Shown piece after piece: positions 48,103-58,859 of a DNA stretch of 64,000 nt (within the stretch, counting starts at the first letter, position 1; each line of letters starts with the position of its first letter). The stretch is from Mesorhizobium sp. NZP2298 (GTDB taxonomy: Bacteria > Pseudomonadota > Alphaproteobacteria > Rhizobiales > Rhizobiaceae). The stretch is taken from contig NZ_CP033365.1 of NCBI RefSeq assembly GCF_013170825.1, positions 4,042,001 through 4,106,000 of the forward strand, in the 5' to 3' direction. Under the pieces are notes generated by a model. It saw only the letters and a program-made list of their open reading frames with translations, did no database searches and had not been told where the DNA came from. Position numbers and translations under genes: made by a program.

Positions 48103-49219
48103 CCTTGCGCTGTTCCGGCGGCAAGGCGGACACGGGCGATGTCACCGGCTTAGCGGAAAGCCGCTTGATGGCTTCGCGGTCGAGCCCGCCTTCCATATTG
48201 GCCAGGGTTTCCGGGTCGGCGCCCGGATCGGGCTTGGAGGCAGGGACCGGAATGAACGGTGCCGCGTCCGTTTCGGGCTGCGACTGTTGCGGATTTGGCG
48301 AGTTGCCGCCAATGATCTGGAAGTTCTGCGCGGCATTGCAGCCGCAAGCCGAAGGGCGCGGCATGTTGGACTGCTTGTAGAGATAGGCAGTTGGCAGTTC
48401 GCTATAGGGCCTGCCGGTGACCGATGACGTCATCGCGGCGGAATCGTCATCCATGCCGCGCGAATAGAAGACCTGCATCTCGGTGCCGGGACAGCTCGAT
48501 TCGCAATTCTTCTGGTCGCGCTCGAAATCGCTGACCGAGGCCGCGTTCGACATCGGGAAGAAGTAGCCATCGCAGGTACGTACGCACATCGTGCGGAACT
48601 CGCCGCCCGCGCTCGGGAAGTCGGGAATCCCGGGCTGGTTCAAAACCCTGCTGATATTGCGCTCCCCATCGGGATCGTCGGGCTGGTCAAGCGTGTCGCT
48701 CCGCTGGCTGTCGTTGCCGAAAAGCTGGTCGAACAGGTTCGCGTTGCCGTCTTCTCCACGGTCGGCTTCCTGCAGCGGAGCGTGGCGCGGCGCAACCGTG
48801 TCGTCGCGGCAACCATTGGCGTCGAGCGCGGCCAGGATGCGGCCACGGTCACGACGCGATCCGCCGCCAGCGAGCTGGGCGCGCTTGGCCTGGAGACTGT
48901 CGAGGTTGGCGTTCATGCGGTCGATGGTGGCGTTGAGCCCGGCGCATTGATTGACGTTGCGGGAAAACAGCGAAAATCCGCACCCGGCGCTGTCCGCCTG
49001 GCCACGGGCCTTGGAGATCTGCTCGCGCTGCCGGTCGATCGCGGCATCGTATTTCCGGATCATTGCCGGGCCGCCGCCGCCGCGCGAAGCCGCGGCGAGA
49101 TCGGCCTCCAACTGACGGCAAACTCGCGAGGCGGCCTGTGGTTCGGTGATGGCGGCGCCGGACAGCAGGAGGCCAAGCAGCATGGCAGTATGCGCCCGCT
49201 TCAACCCTGCGCTTGTCAT
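48020..49219 (-). CDS. DUF2865 secreted protein
   Basis: 399 residues from ATG 49219; a TTG at 49252 is in frame. A signal peptide spans about 1-30 ([18 protein letters not shown]). The middle has a Cys-rich DUF2865 core: [17 protein letters not shown], then [20 protein letters not shown], then [20 protein letters not shown]. The six Cys suggest disulfides in the periplasm. An N-terminal coiled-coil region ([20 protein letters not shown]) precedes it, and a Pro-rich tail ends the protein. Function is unknown; the family occurs in rhizobia and brucellae. It overlaps gltX tail to tail. Confidence 0.85.
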   Translation of the reverse strand: MTSAGLKRAHTAMLLGLLLSGAAITEPQAASRVCRQLEADLAAASRGGGGPAMIRKYDAAIDRQREQISKARGQADSAGCGFSLFSRNVNQCAGLNATIDRMNANLDSLQAKRAQLAGGGSRRDRGRILAALDANGCRDDTVAPRHAPLQEADRGEDGNANLFDQLFGNDSQRSDTLDQPDDPDGERNISRVLNQPGIPDFPSAGGEFRTMCVRTCDGYFFPMSNAASVSDFERDQKNCESSCPGTEMQVFYSRGMDDDSAAMTSSVTGRPYSELPTAYLYKQSNMPRPSACGCNAAQNFQIIGGNSPNPQQSQPETDAAPFIPVPASKPDPGADPETLANMEGGLDREAIKRLSAKPVTSPVSALPPEQRKVRVVGPTFLPDPSAAINLQAPAPKAVR

Positions 49220-49382
49220 CCGCCTCAAATCCCGCTTGCCTGTGGTCGCCAAGCTACCCCGTTCGCGGTTAATCGTCTATTTCGGATGCAGTCCGGCGGT
49301 TGGCCGAAAGCCGTCAAGTCGCTGCAGCAGGCGGGTTCAATCGGCCGAGCAACAACAGTTAGCGGCAGACCGCTCCGGCCGG

Positions 49383-50060
49383 TCAGAACTTGTAGTTCAT
49401 GCCGATCCTGACCGTATTGAACGTGTTGTCGAAGGTGGTGTTGGAGTTGGCTCCATAGTCGATGGTCTGGTCCCGCAGATCGACATATTGATATTCGAAC
49501 TTTGCCGACCAATGATCTGTGATCGCTTGCTCCATTCCAGCGCCGATGGTCCAGCCGACCTTGGTGTTCTTTTCGGAACTGTTCAAGGGACCGTCGAGAT
49601 ATTGGTTTTCGACGCTGCCAAACGCCAGGCCACCGGTCCCGTAGATCAGGGTGCGATCGAACGCATAGCCCGCCCTGGCGCGAAGCGTTCCAAACCAATC
49701 CACCTTGGTGTCGTAAGTATCGCCTCCGCCGACATTGATCTCGTCGGAGTGGCCCTTGATGTCGGCTCCGGAAAAATCGGCCTCCACGCCGAGAACGGTG
49801 GAATTGATCTGGTAGTTGTAGCCGAGCTGGATGCCGCCCAGGAAACCGTCGGTATCGTAGTTTTGAGAACCGCGGATTGTCGGTGTGTTCGGCAAGTTGT
49901 AAGCCGCATCGGTCCTTCCGAAACCGTAGCCAATTTGCCCACCGATATAGACGCCGGACCAATCGTGGACGGTTGCAGGCTCGGCACTGATAGCGTCCGC
50001 GGCCAGAGCTTGTCCGCTGATCAGGGACAGCAATGCGGATGCAAGCAACAAACCCTTCAT
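49383..50060 (-). CDS. Outer-membrane beta-barrel protein, Omp25/Omp31-like
   Basis: 225 residues. Signal peptide MKGLLLASALLSLISGQALA is cleaved after ALA at 20. The body alternates beta strands of an eight-stranded barrel (WSGVYIGGQIGYGFGR, FLGGIQLGYNYQI, KVDWFGTLRARAGYAFD, WSAKFEYQYVDL). It ends in a terminal Phe (VRIGMNYKF), the BAM recognition signal. This is the rhizobial/brucella Omp25-31 pattern, implicated in envelope structure. GAGGA four bases before ATG 50060 supports the start. It is monocistronic. Confidence 0.92.
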   Translation of the reverse strand: MKGLLLASALLSLISGQALAADAISAEPATVHDWSGVYIGGQIGYGFGRTDAAYNLPNTPTIRGSQNYDTDGFLGGIQLGYNYQINSTVLGVEADFSGADIKGHSDEINVGGGDTYDTKVDWFGTLRARAGYAFDRTLIYGTGGLAFGSVENQYLDGPLNSSEKNTKVGWTIGAGMEQAITDHWSAKFEYQYVDLRDQTIDYGANSNTTFDNTFNTVRIGMNYKF

Positions 50061-50250
50061 GACGTCCTCACCGTCAAATCATATGCGAAACCATATCAGG
50101 TCGGCTTTCGGTGCGAAATCCGCTCCCGGCCAACACCGGCTTTCCGCAATCGCAAGTTGCCGACCGGCAACACCCCGAGTCGGAAAGCGGTGGTTGTCGG
50201 CGCGCGCCGGCAAGCCTCCTGCGGGCCAGGTCGAACCGCCGGAGCCCGGC

Positions 50251-52575
<2,325 letters not shown>

Positions 52576-52636
52576 GCGGCCGCTCCTCGAAACCTGTGTT
52601 GGGAGTCCTTTTAGCATGCGGCCAAGATTTTTCGCG

Positions 52637-52686
52637 ATGCTAATTGACGCGCCGGCAGCTTTAAACGCCGGCGCGTCAATTAGCAT
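52637..52686. promoter_or_regulatory. Perfect 20-base-arm palindrome between SDR and malic enzyme genes
   Basis: Arms ATGCTAATTGACGCGCCGGC (52637-52656) and its exact complement (52667-52686) surround a ten-base A/T-rich loop. The stem has no mismatch. It lacks a T-run, so it may be a strong mRNA hairpin ending the SDR transcript, or an operator for malic enzyme, 62 bases upstream of its ATG. Confidence 0.7.
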
Positions 52687-52750
52687 TAGATGTCAGATTC
52701 TTACGGCTGTTTCATGCCAGATGAATCGCGCCGCGTCGCGGACCTTTCGA

Positions 52751-53530
52751 TCAGAAAGCGCTGACGTAGAGACCGCCGTCGACCGGTATGTTCTGCCCGG
52801 TGAGATAGCCGGCATGGACCGAGCAGAGGAAGGCGCAGATCTGGCCGAATTCCTCCGGCGTGCCGAGCCGCTTGGCCGGCACATCGGCGCTGATGCGGGT
52901 CTTGCGCGCGGCGGCAGCGGCGGGTTCCTCGACGGTGCCGGCCTCGTGCGGCCCGCGCAGCCGGTCGGTGTCGAGCTTGCCCGGCAAGAGACTGTTGATG
53001 GTGACGTTGCGGTCGATCACCGTTCGCGCCACGCCGGCGAGGAACGAGGTCAGGCCGGCGCGTGCGCCCGACGACAGGTCGAGGCCGGGGATGGGGACAT
53101 AAACCGACAGCGAGGTGATGTTGACGATGCGGCCGAAGCCGCGCTTTGCCATGCCGTCGAGGACGGCCTGCACCAGCTCGATCGGCGTCACCATGTTCTG
53201 GGTGACGCCTTCGAGGATTTTCGCGCGATCGAGCTCGCGGAAATCGCGTAGCGGCGGACCACCATTGTTGTTGACGAGAATGTCGGGTTCGGGGCAGGCG
53301 GCAAGCAGCGCCTTCTGTACCTCCGGCTTGGAGACGTCGCCGACGACCTCCGTCACCGTCACGCCATAGCGCTCGCGCAGCTCGGCAGCGGTTTTGGCCA
53401 CCAGTTCGGCATTGCGCCCATTGACGACGATGTCGCAACCGGCCTCGGCCAGCGCCATGGCGCAGCCTTTCCCAAGCCCCTTGCTCGAAGCGCAGACGAT
53501 TGCCTTCTTTCCGCGGATACCGAGATCCAT
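52751..53530 (-). CDS. Atypical short-chain dehydrogenase/reductase lacking the catalytic Tyr and Lys
   Basis: 259 residues. The NAD(P)-binding Rossmann start is KKAIVCASSKGLGKGCAMAL, where the classical TGxxxGIG reads ASSKGLG. NNNGGPP replaces NNAG. Ser140 (NITSLSVY) is present, but the positions 13 and 17 residues later, normally Tyr and Lys, are Ser153 and Arg157 (DLSSGARAGL). The C-terminal motif (GQNIPVDGGLYVS) is regular. This belongs to a known group of beta-ketoacyl-ACP-reductase-like SDRs without the YxxxK pair; the reaction is unclear. It is divergent from the phosphoesterase gene. Confidence 0.88.
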   Translation of the reverse strand: MDLGIRGKKAIVCASSKGLGKGCAMALAEAGCDIVVNGRNAELVAKTAAELRERYGVTVTEVVGDVSKPEVQKALLAACPEPDILVNNNGGPPLRDFRELDRAKILEGVTQNMVTPIELVQAVLDGMAKRGFGRIVNITSLSVYVPIPGLDLSSGARAGLTSFLAGVARTVIDRNVTINSLLPGKLDTDRLRGPHEAGTVEEPAAAAARKTRISADVPAKRLGTPEEFGQICAFLCSVHAGYLTGQNIPVDGGLYVSAF

Positions 53531-53649
53531 GACGATTTCTCCTGTGATCAGGCCGGCAAGCTAGTCCTTGGACTGGACCAATCGCAACCGTCATACGGTT
53601 GTTGCATGAATCGAGGCATAGGCTGCTCGAAAGCAAGGGTGAAATCGCG
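53531..53649. promoter_or_regulatory. Divergent control region between the SDR and phosphoesterase genes
   Basis: It contains the palindrome AGTCC-TT-GGACT (53563-53574) overlapping TGGACCA (53574-53580), and then CAACCG-TCATA-CGGTTG (53585-53601). Both are operator-like and lie between divergent genes. The first motif shares AGTCCTTGGAC with a site before the ABC exporter leader at 42808. Confidence 0.4.
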
Positions 53650-54465
53650 ATGTCAGGCCAAGAGCCCCGCACTTTCCGTAGCATGTTCATTTCCGACGTC
53701 CATCTCGGCTCGAAGGCGGCCAAGGCCGAATTCCTGATCGATTTCCTTAGATACCATGACGCCGACATCATCTATCTGGTTGGCGATATCGTCGATGGCT
53801 GGCGGCTGCGGCGTAGCTGGCACTGGCCGCAAAGCCACAATGACGTCGTGCAGAAATTGCTGCGCAAGGCGCGCAAGGGCGCCAGCATCACCTATATAGC
53901 CGGCAACCACGACGAGTTCGCCCGCCAGTTCCAGGGCGTGCATTTCGGCGGCATCGTCGTCGCCGACCGCGCGATCCATGAAACAGCCGACGGCAAGCGC
54001 CTTCTTGTCATCCATGGCGATCAGTTCGACACCGTCGTGCACAACCAGCGCTGGCTCGCCTATCTCGGCGATCATGCCTATGACGCGGCGATGATCGTCA
54101 ACCGCGTGGTGACGCGGTTGCGCCAATTGCTCGGCCTGCCTTACTGGTCGTTCTCGTCCTGGGCCAAGGTCAAGGTCAAGAAAGCGGTCAACTTCATCGG
54201 CTCGTTCCAGACCGTGCTGACCGAGGAAGCCCGCCGCTCGCATGTCGACGGCGTCATCTGCGGCCATATCCACCATGCCGCGATCGAGAATTTCGACGAT
54301 GTGCGCTACATCAACACCGGCGACTGGGTGGAAAGCTGCACGGCCGTGGTTGAGCACTTCGACGGCCGGATGGAAATCCTGACCTGGGCGCAAATCCTGC
54401 CCGAAGCGCCGGACGGGCCCTTTATCCCGATGCTCATCGAAGATCGGGTGGGGCAGGCGGCCTGA
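53650..54465 (+). CDS. Metallophosphoesterase, UDP-2,3-diacylglucosamine diphosphatase (LpxH)-like
   Basis: 271 residues from ATG 53650. All calcineurin-type metal motifs are present: ISDVHLGSKAAK, VGDIVDGWRLRRSWHWP, AGNHDEFARQF, IHGDQFDTVVH, and CGHIHHAAI. The LpxH-like pattern at GDxxD and the lid region suggests lipid A precursor hydrolysis. Alphaproteobacteria usually use LpxI for that step, so this protein may act on another phosphodiester. It is cytosolic or membrane-peripheral. An MFS gene follows 128 bp downstream on the same strand. Confidence 0.85.
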   Translation: MSGQEPRTFRSMFISDVHLGSKAAKAEFLIDFLRYHDADIIYLVGDIVDGWRLRRSWHWPQSHNDVVQKLLRKARKGASITYIAGNHDEFARQFQGVHFGGIVVADRAIHETADGKRLLVIHGDQFDTVVHNQRWLAYLGDHAYDAAMIVNRVVTRLRQLLGLPYWSFSSWAKVKVKKAVNFIGSFQTVLTEEARRSHVDGVICGHIHHAAIENFDDVRYINTGDWVESCTAVVEHFDGRMEILTWAQILPEAPDGPFIPMLIEDRVGQAA

Positions 54466-54593
54466 CCCGAATTCTCGCCGGTTTTCGGCGTCAATCGATT
54501 AGTCCAGCCGGTTTCCCCGAATTTTCCACCATGTTAAGGGATCGATCTACGTTGCTGGCCGGCCGGCCAAGTGCGGCGTAATTGGATCGATTC

Positions 54594-55808
54594 ATGTCCC
54601 TGCCGCCGCTTTCGCCAGAACAGCTCGTCAAGCCGCGCCATTTCGAACTGCGCATGAGCCTTATCTTCGGCACGCTGTTCATATCGCTCGGCACGCATCT
54701 GCCCTATTTCCCGCTCTGGCTGCAGGCCAAGGGCTTTCACGCCGAGCAGATTGCGGTCATCCTGGCGGCGCCCATGTTCCTGCGCGTGGTGACGACGCCG
54801 TTGCTGACGACGCTCGCCGACCGGGCGCGAGACCGCGCCGATGTCTATGTCGCGCTGGTGGCAGCCTCCCTGTTGCTCTCGGCGGGTTATTTCCTGACAC
54901 CGACCTACGCCATGGTGCTGGCGGTGTCGCTTGCCCTGACCATTGTCTGGACGCCGCATTCGCCGATCGCCGATTCGCTGGCGCTTTCGGGCGTGCGCCG
55001 CTTCGGTTCGAACTACGCAAGCATGCGCAAATGGGGTTCGATCTGCTATCTCTGCGCCAATGTCGCGGGCGGCTTCATCCTGGCAGCTACCGGTCCGCAA
55101 GCCGTTCCGGTGATCATCTTTCTCGCTCTTGGCGCGGCGCTCGTCGCGGGGCTGCTGGCGCCGCGCATGGGGCGGCCGCGCAAGGCCTCGCCGCTGTCGG
55201 CCGCGGAAATCCAGCACGCGGCGCCGAGCCTGTTCAATGCCTATTTCCTCTACTTCACCTTTGGCGTCGGCATCATCACCGCCAGCCACGCCTTCCTCTA
55301 CGGCTTCGTTTCCATCTACTGGAAATCGATCGGCATCAGCGATTCCGTCGTTGGCCTGCTGTGGGCTTGGGGCGTGGTGTCCGAAGTCTGCATGTTTTTG
55401 TTTTTCAATCGCATTTTCGCCTCCATATCCGTCGTCAGGGTGATGGTCATCGCCGGCATCGGGTCGATCGTGCGCTGGATCGTCTTTCCACTGGTATGGC
55501 CGCTCGGCCTCGGCGTCGCCGGCTTCTTCGCCGTGCAGTCACTGCATTCGGTGTCTGTCGCGATGGTGCTGATCGGCCTGCAGAAGATGATCGCCGAGAC
55601 CGTCTCCGAGGAGCGCACGGGCGCCGCGCAAGGCATTGCCTATTTCTTCAACGGCTTCTTCATGGCCGCCGTTACGCTCGCGTCCGGTCCGCTCTATGAC
55701 CGTCTCGGCGTCGATGGCTTCCTGGTGATGATCCCGATCGCGATCATTGGCCTCATGCTGATAGGGCTTGCCGCGCGCTCAGCCCCAAAGCGCCCGGTCC
55801 GGGGGTGA
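54594..55808 (+). CDS. MFS transporter, phenylpropionate transporter (HcaT)-like
   Basis: 404 residues from ATG 54594; a TTG at 54582 is in frame. Twelve membrane helices are expected. The start ELRMSLIFGTLFISLGTHLP and the pattern PYFPLWLQAKGFHAEQIAVI resemble the MFS_1_like/HcaT branch, which includes 3-phenylpropionate and nucleoside-type transporters. The specific substrate is uncertain. Its 3' end overlaps the convergent dipeptide epimerase gene by 30 bases. Confidence 0.82.
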   Translation: MSLPPLSPEQLVKPRHFELRMSLIFGTLFISLGTHLPYFPLWLQAKGFHAEQIAVILAAPMFLRVVTTPLLTTLADRARDRADVYVALVAASLLLSAGYFLTPTYAMVLAVSLALTIVWTPHSPIADSLALSGVRRFGSNYASMRKWGSICYLCANVAGGFILAATGPQAVPVIIFLALGAALVAGLLAPRMGRPRKASPLSAAEIQHAAPSLFNAYFLYFTFGVGIITASHAFLYGFVSIYWKSIGISDSVVGLLWAWGVVSEVCMFLFFNRIFASISVVRVMVIAGIGSIVRWIVFPLVWPLGLGVAGFFAVQSLHSVSVAMVLIGLQKMIAETVSEERTGAAQGIAYFFNGFFMAAVTLASGPLYDRLGVDGFLVMIPIAIIGLMLIGLAARSAPKRPVRG

Positions 55809-56762
55809 GACGAGCGAACCCTGGTAGACGAGACCCGGCACACGGTCGCGAGCAAGCAGAAGCGGGCCATCGAGGTCCACGAAATCGGCGTCCTGGGCGA
55901 GCAGGACCGCCGGCGCCATGGCAAGCGATGTGCCGACCATGCAGCCGACCATGATGCCAAAACCCAGTTCGCGGGCGCGGTCACGCAACACGAGCGCCGC
56001 GGTCAGTCCGCCGGACTTGTCCAGCTTGATGTTGACGGCATCGTAGAGGCCGACAAGCGCTTCCAGGTTCTTCGCCTCATGCACGCTTTCGTCGGCGCAG
56101 ATCGGCACCGGATGCGCGATATGGCGCAGGATTTCATCCCTGCCGGCGGGCAGGGGCTGCTCGACGAGCGCAACGCCTTGCTCCGCGGCAAAGGCGAGGT
56201 TCGCGACGATGTTGTCGTCGGTCCAGCCTTCATTCGCATCAAGGATGATTCGGCTCCCGGGTGCCGCCTGTCTCACCGCCTGGATCCGGGCGATGTCATT
56301 GTCACCGCCGATCTTGACCTTCAGCAGCGGCCGGCCGGCGTTGGCACGGGCCTGTGCCGCCATCGCCGCGGGTTCGCCGAGCGATAGTGTGTAGGCAGTT
56401 TCCAATGGACGCGGCGGAGCTGGCCAGATTGCGTGCGCAACAGGGCTGTCACCCATCTTGGCTTCAAGGTCCCAGAGGGCGCAGTCGACCGCGTTGCGGG
56501 CGGCCCCCGCCGGCATTGCGCCGAGCAGGGCGGTCCGGTCGATGCCGCCGGCTATCCGCTCGCGCATCGCCTCTATCGCGGCGTGCACGCCGTCCATGGT
56601 CTCGCCGTAGCGTTTGTAGGGAACGCATTCGCCGCGACCGCTATGACCATCCTGGCTGATCGTGCAGGTTATGACCTCGGCCTCGGTCTTCGAACCACGT
56701 GAAATGGTGAAGGTCCCGGCGATCGGGAAACGTTCGGCCTCAACCGAAATGACACGCGCCAT
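55779..56762 (-). CDS. Dipeptide (L-Ala-D/L-Glu) epimerase, enolase superfamily
   Basis: 327 residues. The Enolase-superfamily MLE-type signature is complete: KxK at LLKVKIGG, metal ligands in LDANEGWTDD, VEQPLPAGRDE, and CADESVHEAKN, and the second base Lys in NIKLDKSGGL. The N-terminal capping domain has TISRGSKTEAEVITCTI. The Arg/Tyr region (PYKRYGETMDGV) matches the Ala-Glu epimerase subgroup, which recycles murein tripeptide. It is cytosolic. It converges with the MFS gene. The Mla operon starts divergently 78 bp away. Confidence 0.88.
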   Translation of the reverse strand: MARVISVEAERFPIAGTFTISRGSKTEAEVITCTISQDGHSGRGECVPYKRYGETMDGVHAAIEAMRERIAGGIDRTALLGAMPAGAARNAVDCALWDLEAKMGDSPVAHAIWPAPPRPLETAYTLSLGEPAAMAAQARANAGRPLLKVKIGGDNDIARIQAVRQAAPGSRIILDANEGWTDDNIVANLAFAAEQGVALVEQPLPAGRDEILRHIAHPVPICADESVHEAKNLEALVGLYDAVNIKLDKSGGLTAALVLRDRARELGFGIMVGCMVGTSLAMAPAVLLAQDADFVDLDGPLLLARDRVPGLVYQGSLVSPPDRALWG

Positions 56763-56840
56763 ATTTTTCTGCTCCGGCTATGCGAGAACGGCGTCGTCGG
56801 CAAATCGACAGCTTGGTTCCATCAGGCTAAACAGGACGCC

Positions 56841-58028
56841 ATGTTGACCATCGGCAAGCGCGACGCAAGCGGCACGACCGCGGGGGAGGCTGACCACGAA
56901 CCGCGCGTGGCGATCGGCGAGGAGGACGGCGTTCTGGGTTGCGCCTTCTCCGGAATCTGGACGACACGCACCGTCGCATTGATCGACGACGATATGCGCA
57001 AGATCGAGAAACGAAGTGGTTTCAAGGTCTTGGCGCTCGATCTTTCTAACATCGAGAAGATGGATACCGCCGGCGCCTGGCTGATAGACAGGCTGGTCAG
57101 CGCTTTCGAGAAAAAGGGCGTCAAAATCCAGCTGCAAGGCCAAAGCGAGATCGCTTCGATACTGCTCGACGCTGTGGGCGAGGCGGTTCGGCGCGAATCC
57201 GAATCCGGTCCAGTGCGGCCGCCCAACATCATCATTCGCGCGCTGGAGGCGGTCGGCCGGCGCGTCTACGAGATGCGCGACGACTTCCTTGCCTCGATGA
57301 ACATATTGGGTGCCACCATCCGCGGCGCGCAGATGAAGCTCGGCCGCGGCCATGCCGTCAATCCTGCGGCGATCTTCAATCAGATCGACCGCATGGGCGT
57401 CGGCGCCATTCCAGTGGTGGTGCTGATGTCGGCGATCGTCGGCGCCATCGTTGCCCAGCAAGGGGCCTATCAGCTCAGCTATTTCGGCGCCGACATTTTT
57501 GTCGTCGACCTCGTCGGCGTGCTGATCCTGCGCGAGCTCGGCGTGCTGATGACGGCGATCATGATCGCCGGTCGCTCCGGAAGTGCGATTACCGCCGAGA
57601 TCGGCTCGATGAAGATGCGCGAGGAAGTCGACGCGCTGAAGGTGATCGGGCTCAACCCGATCGGCGTCCTGGTCTTCCCGCGGCTGGTGGCGCTGGTGAT
57701 CGCCTTGCCGTGCCTGACCATCATCGCCAATTTCGCGGCGCTCGGCGGCGGCATTCTCGCGGCCTGGCTCTATTCAGATATCGCGCCTGCCGCCTTCATC
57801 GACCGACTGCGCGTCGCCATCGATCTCAGCACGATTTTCTCCGGCCTGATCAAGGCACCGTTCATGGCGATGATCATTGGCACGATCGCCTCGGTCGAAG
57901 GCATGAAGGTCGGCGGCAGCGCCGAATCGCTCGGACAGCACGTGACCGCCTCGGTGGTGAAATCGATTTTCGTCGTCATTATTCTCGACGGGCTTTTCGC
58001 CATCTTCTACGCAGCGATCGAGTTCTGA
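56841..58028 (+). CDS. mlaE: Lipid ABC transporter permease MlaE with fused N-terminal STAS domain
   Basis: 395 residues. The N-terminal ~110 residues are a STAS domain (FKVLALDLSNIEKMDTAGAW), equivalent to MlaB. The rest is the MlaE permease (DUF140): VVLMSAIVGAIVAQQGAYQL, then AGRSGSAITAEIGSMKMREE, then VDALKVIGLNPIGVLVFPR. Membrane segments number about five or six. It forms the inner-membrane part of the phospholipid transport complex. The ATPase gene starts two bases after its stop. No separate mlaB is needed because of the fusion. Confidence 0.94.
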   Translation: MLTIGKRDASGTTAGEADHEPRVAIGEEDGVLGCAFSGIWTTRTVALIDDDMRKIEKRSGFKVLALDLSNIEKMDTAGAWLIDRLVSAFEKKGVKIQLQGQSEIASILLDAVGEAVRRESESGPVRPPNIIIRALEAVGRRVYEMRDDFLASMNILGATIRGAQMKLGRGHAVNPAAIFNQIDRMGVGAIPVVVLMSAIVGAIVAQQGAYQLSYFGADIFVVDLVGVLILRELGVLMTAIMIAGRSGSAITAEIGSMKMREEVDALKVIGLNPIGVLVFPRLVALVIALPCLTIIANFAALGGGILAAWLYSDIAPAAFIDRLRVAIDLSTIFSGLIKAPFMAMIIGTIASVEGMKVGGSAESLGQHVTASVVKSIFVVIILDGLFAIFYAAIEF

Positions 58029-58029
58029 G

Positions 58030-58845
58030 ATGAAGCTGCGGAGCAGGACAAAGGCGATCGCGGACGATACGGGCGAGGGCGATATCGTGCTTTCCGCGCA
58101 CGACATCACCGTGGCCTTCGCCGACAAGGTGATCCTCGACAAATTGTCGCTCGACATCAGGCGCGGCGAGATTCTCGGTTTTGTCGGCGCTTCGGGCGCC
58201 GGCAAGTCGGTCCTGCTGCGCACCATTCTCGGCCTGACGCGCAAGCGGTCGGGCACGATCAAGCTGTTCGGCGTCGATGTCGAGAAGGCGAGCGACGCGG
58301 AACGCCTGCGCATCGACATGCGGCTTGGCGTACTGTTCCAGCATGGCGCGCTGTTTTCGGCGCTGACGGTACTGGAAAACGTCCAGGTGCCGATGCGCGA
58401 GTATCTCGACCTGCCGCGACAGCTGATGGACGAACTGGCAATGCTCAAGGTCGAGTTGGTCGGGCTACCGCCGGACGCGGCGCAAAAATTCCCCTCCGAG
58501 CTCTCCGGCGGCATGATCAAACGGGCGGCGCTGGCGCGGGCGCTGGCGCTCGACCCCGACATCGTCTTCCTCGACGAGCCGACCTCCGGCCTCGATCCGA
58601 TCAGCGCGGCGGAATTCGACGAACTGGTGGTCAAGCTGCGCGATACGATGGACCTGACCGTTTATATGGTCACACACGACCTCGACACGCTTTTCACCGC
58701 TTGCGACCGCGTGGCCGTGCTCGGCAACAAGAAAGTACTGGTCGAAGGCACCATCGACGACATGCTGAAGAGCGAGGAGCCGTGGGTGAAATCCTATTTC
58801 CGCGGAAAACGCGCCCGGCAACTTGATCTTGCGGCGCGCGCATAG
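58030..58845 (+). CDS. mlaF: Lipid ABC transporter ATPase MlaF
   Basis: 271 residues. Walker A is GASGAGKSV near residue 56, the signature is LSGGMIKRAALARAL, Walker B is IVFLDEPTSGLDP, and the switch His is in VTHDLDTLF. The GGM-type signature (LSGGMIKR rather than LSGGQ) is characteristic of MlaF/Mkl-type ATPases. It energises lipid movement between inner and outer membrane with MlaE and MlaD. It follows mlaE by one base; mlaD follows after 14 bp. Confidence 0.95.
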   Translation: MKLRSRTKAIADDTGEGDIVLSAHDITVAFADKVILDKLSLDIRRGEILGFVGASGAGKSVLLRTILGLTRKRSGTIKLFGVDVEKASDAERLRIDMRLGVLFQHGALFSALTVLENVQVPMREYLDLPRQLMDELAMLKVELVGLPPDAAQKFPSELSGGMIKRAALARALALDPDIVFLDEPTSGLDPISAAEFDELVVKLRDTMDLTVYMVTHDLDTLFTACDRVAVLGNKKVLVEGTIDDMLKSEEPWVKSYFRGKRARQLDLAARA

Positions 58846-58859
58846 CCATAAGTGGAGCA

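Noticed and set aside
52576..52686. N-terminal extension of the malic enzyme to 52686
   Set aside because: It is read through the perfect palindrome; ATG 52575 has a good ribosome-binding site and gives the family's N-terminus.
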